6,701 nt of DNA from Planctomycetia bacterium (lineage in GTDB: Bacteria; Planctomycetota; Phycisphaerae; Phycisphaerales; SM1A02), in assembly GCA_005799205.1 (NCBI GenBank), contig SYHM01000111.1, positions 1 to 6,701 on the forward strand, given 5' to 3'. A program made the translations under genes and the position numbers. This document shows positions 5,879 through 6,701 of this stretch, piece after piece; within the stretch, counting starts at the first letter, position 1, and every line of letters starts with the position of its first letter. The notes below the pieces were generated by a model. That model saw only the letters and a program-made list of their open reading frames with translations. It was not told the origin of the DNA and did no database searches.

Positions 5879-6127
5879 GTGAGCGCGCCGAACAACGGTC
5901 CCTATCGCACTTTTCGAAAGGTCGGCATTTTTATTCTCGGCGGCACGGTGCTGCTCATTGGGATCGCCCTGCTCGTGCTGCCTGGTCCTGCGTTCATAGT
6001 GATTCCTTCGGGGCTTGCGATTCTCGCGATCGAGTTCGCCTGGGCCAAGAGATGGCTTGACAAGGTCAAGGAGTGGGCGGCGCGTGCAGCCGAGGCCGCG
6101 AAGGCGAAGCTCAGGCGCACGAAATAG
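5879..6127 (+). CDS. small PGPGW-type transmembrane protein
   Basis: From GTG 5879 this encodes 82 residues. Two hydrophobic helices (about 14-34 and 37-56) flank the turn motif LPGPAFIVIPSGLAILAIEF (34-53), which resembles the PGPGW putative transmembrane family (typically LPGPGW then IPxGL). Here the family Gly-Trp is replaced by Ala-Phe. The tail is a charged, Ala/Lys-rich amphipathic helix (56-80). Family function is unknown to me; an inner-membrane location is the safe statement. Start choice: GTG 5879 begins just before the conserved region but has no SD. A TTG at 5807 would add 24 unconserved residues and overlap the start of prfC. If GTG is right, the transcript may be leaderless or nearly so. 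The 3' end overlaps the convergent rhodanese gene by 17 nt. Confidence 0.75.
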   Translation: MSAPNNGPYRTFRKVGIFILGGTVLLIGIALLVLPGPAFIVIPSGLAILAIEFAWAKRWLDKVKEWAARAAEAAKAKLRRTK

Positions 6128-6701
6128 CCGTCGCTGAACTCCTTGCGACAGGCAACCGCGCCTGCTTCCATGCTTCAAATCCCCCGGCGACATTTGCGGC
6201 GTTGTATCCCAGTCGGCACAGCATCGAAGTCGCAGCGGCAGATCGGCCGCCGAGCGCGCAGTGCACCAACACCTTCTTGTCGCGCGGAATCTGTGCCAAG
6301 TGGCGTGCGAGTCGCGTGTAAGCAACATGCGTTGATCCTGCGATGCAACCGGCGTCGTACTCGCTCTTGCCGCGCACGTCGAGCACGAAGACCCCACCAG
6401 CGTTGGCGTCGATCTCTGCGGCCGCATCTTGTACTGAGACCTCTGGAGTGCACTGAAGCGTTGGGGCTTTCGTGATGGCGCTCGGAGGCACGACAGCAAT
6501 GATGTGGTCGTACCCGATTCGAATGAGCTCGCGAATGATCGCGTCGCTCGCGGATGGTTCGCACACGAGCACGATTTCTTCGTCGGCTCGCACGAACGAC
6601 CCGACGACCATCGCAAACATCTTGCCCAGTGGCGCGTAGATCGACCCAGCGAGATGGCCATCGCGAAATGCTGGCCACGGGCGGGTGTCAACAACCACGC
6701 A
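6111..6701 (-). CDS. tandem-rhodanese protein, probable C-terminal part of an MBL-fold/rhodanese sulfurtransferase (5' truncated by window edge)
   Basis: The frame is open to the window edge and 196 residues are visible. Two rhodanese-like domains are seen. The first begins at VVDTRPWPAF (2-11) and lacks a proper active loop: its Cys47 is followed by EPSAS with no Arg. The second (about 86-186) has VLDVRGKSEYDAG (105-117) and the active-site loop HCALGGRS, with Cys148 at codon 6258-6260, followed by the usual GGFEAW closing motif. An inactive first domain, an active second domain and this C-terminus are typical of bacterial proteins that carry an N-terminal metallo-beta-lactamase domain. These include CstB-like and related persulfide dioxygenase/sulfurtransferases that oxidise or transfer sulfane sulfur. 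The MBL part would lie beyond 6701 and is not seen, so a stand-alone tandem rhodanese is possible. A GTG at 6698 is not a credible start because it falls inside the first domain. Confidence 0.82.
   Translation of the reverse strand, partial: CVVVDTRPWPAFRDGHLAGSIYAPLGKMFAMVVGSFVRADEEIVLVCEPSASDAIIRELIRIGYDHIIAVVPPSAITKAPTLQCTPEVSVQDAAAEIDANAGGVFVLDVRGKSEYDAGCIAGSTHVAYTRLARHLAQIPRDKKVLVHCALGGRSAAATSMLCRLGYNAANVAGGFEAWKQARLPVARSSATAISCA

Noticed and set aside
5690..6694. 334-aa minus-strand frame spanning the prfC start, the divergent gap and the rhodanese gene
   Set aside because: It crosses two well-supported genes out of frame and is Arg/Ser-rich with no domain.
1..6701. tRNA, rRNA, CRISPR arrays, insertion sequences, phage or defence genes
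   Set aside because: Nearly all bases are covered by conserved metabolic or housekeeping genes. I saw no tRNA-like cloverleaf, no regularly spaced repeats, and no transposase or defence motifs.

Overview
This is a 6.7 kb stretch of a GC-rich bacterial genome with compact, ordinary chromosomal gene content. There are no mobile elements, RNA genes or CRISPR arrays that I can see. The three aromatic-catabolism enzyme activities all use O2 and non-haem iron, so the host is probably an aerobic or microaerobic heterotroph. I cannot fix the lineage from the sequence. The fused enzyme and the short homogentisate dioxygenase would be useful phylogenetic markers.

Layout, left to right. (1) The end of an Rrf2-family transcription factor on the + strand, with an IscR-like Cys3-His cluster-binding loop. 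(2) Tail to tail with it, after a 9-nt gap, a minus-strand pair transcribed right to left. The upstream gene encodes an apparent fusion of phenylalanine 4-hydroxylase (PAH) and 4-hydroxyphenylpyruvate dioxygenase (HPPD), 691 aa. The downstream gene, hmgA, encodes homogentisate 1,2-dioxygenase. They are 29 nt apart, and each has a strong GAGGAG-type Shine-Dalgarno. (3) Upstream of the pair are a small two-helix membrane protein and prfC (peptide chain release factor 3), also on the minus strand. (4) Divergent from prfC is a small PGPGW-type membrane protein on the + strand. The ~65-nt divergent intergenic region carries a perfect 11-bp inverted repeat. (5) The window ends in the C-terminal part of a minus-strand tandem-rhodanese protein, probably of the MBL-fold/rhodanese sulfurtransferase type. 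Its 3' end overlaps the PGPGW gene by 17 nt.

How the genes work together. The known route is Phe to Tyr (PAH), Tyr to 4-hydroxyphenylpyruvate (aminotransferase), then to homogentisate (HPPD), then to maleylacetoacetate (HmgA). The window encodes steps 1, 3 and 4. The aminotransferase, the pterin-recycling enzyme and the last two steps (isomerase and fumarylacetoacetase) are absent here and must be elsewhere if the pathway is complete.

The most noteworthy object is the single reading frame that joins PAH to HPPD. These two iron oxygenases act at non-consecutive steps, and they are joined through a short Cys/Gly-rich then Ala/Ser-rich linker. All metal ligands of both halves are present, so both halves look active. 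I do not know of a described PAH-HPPD fusion, but I could not search for one.
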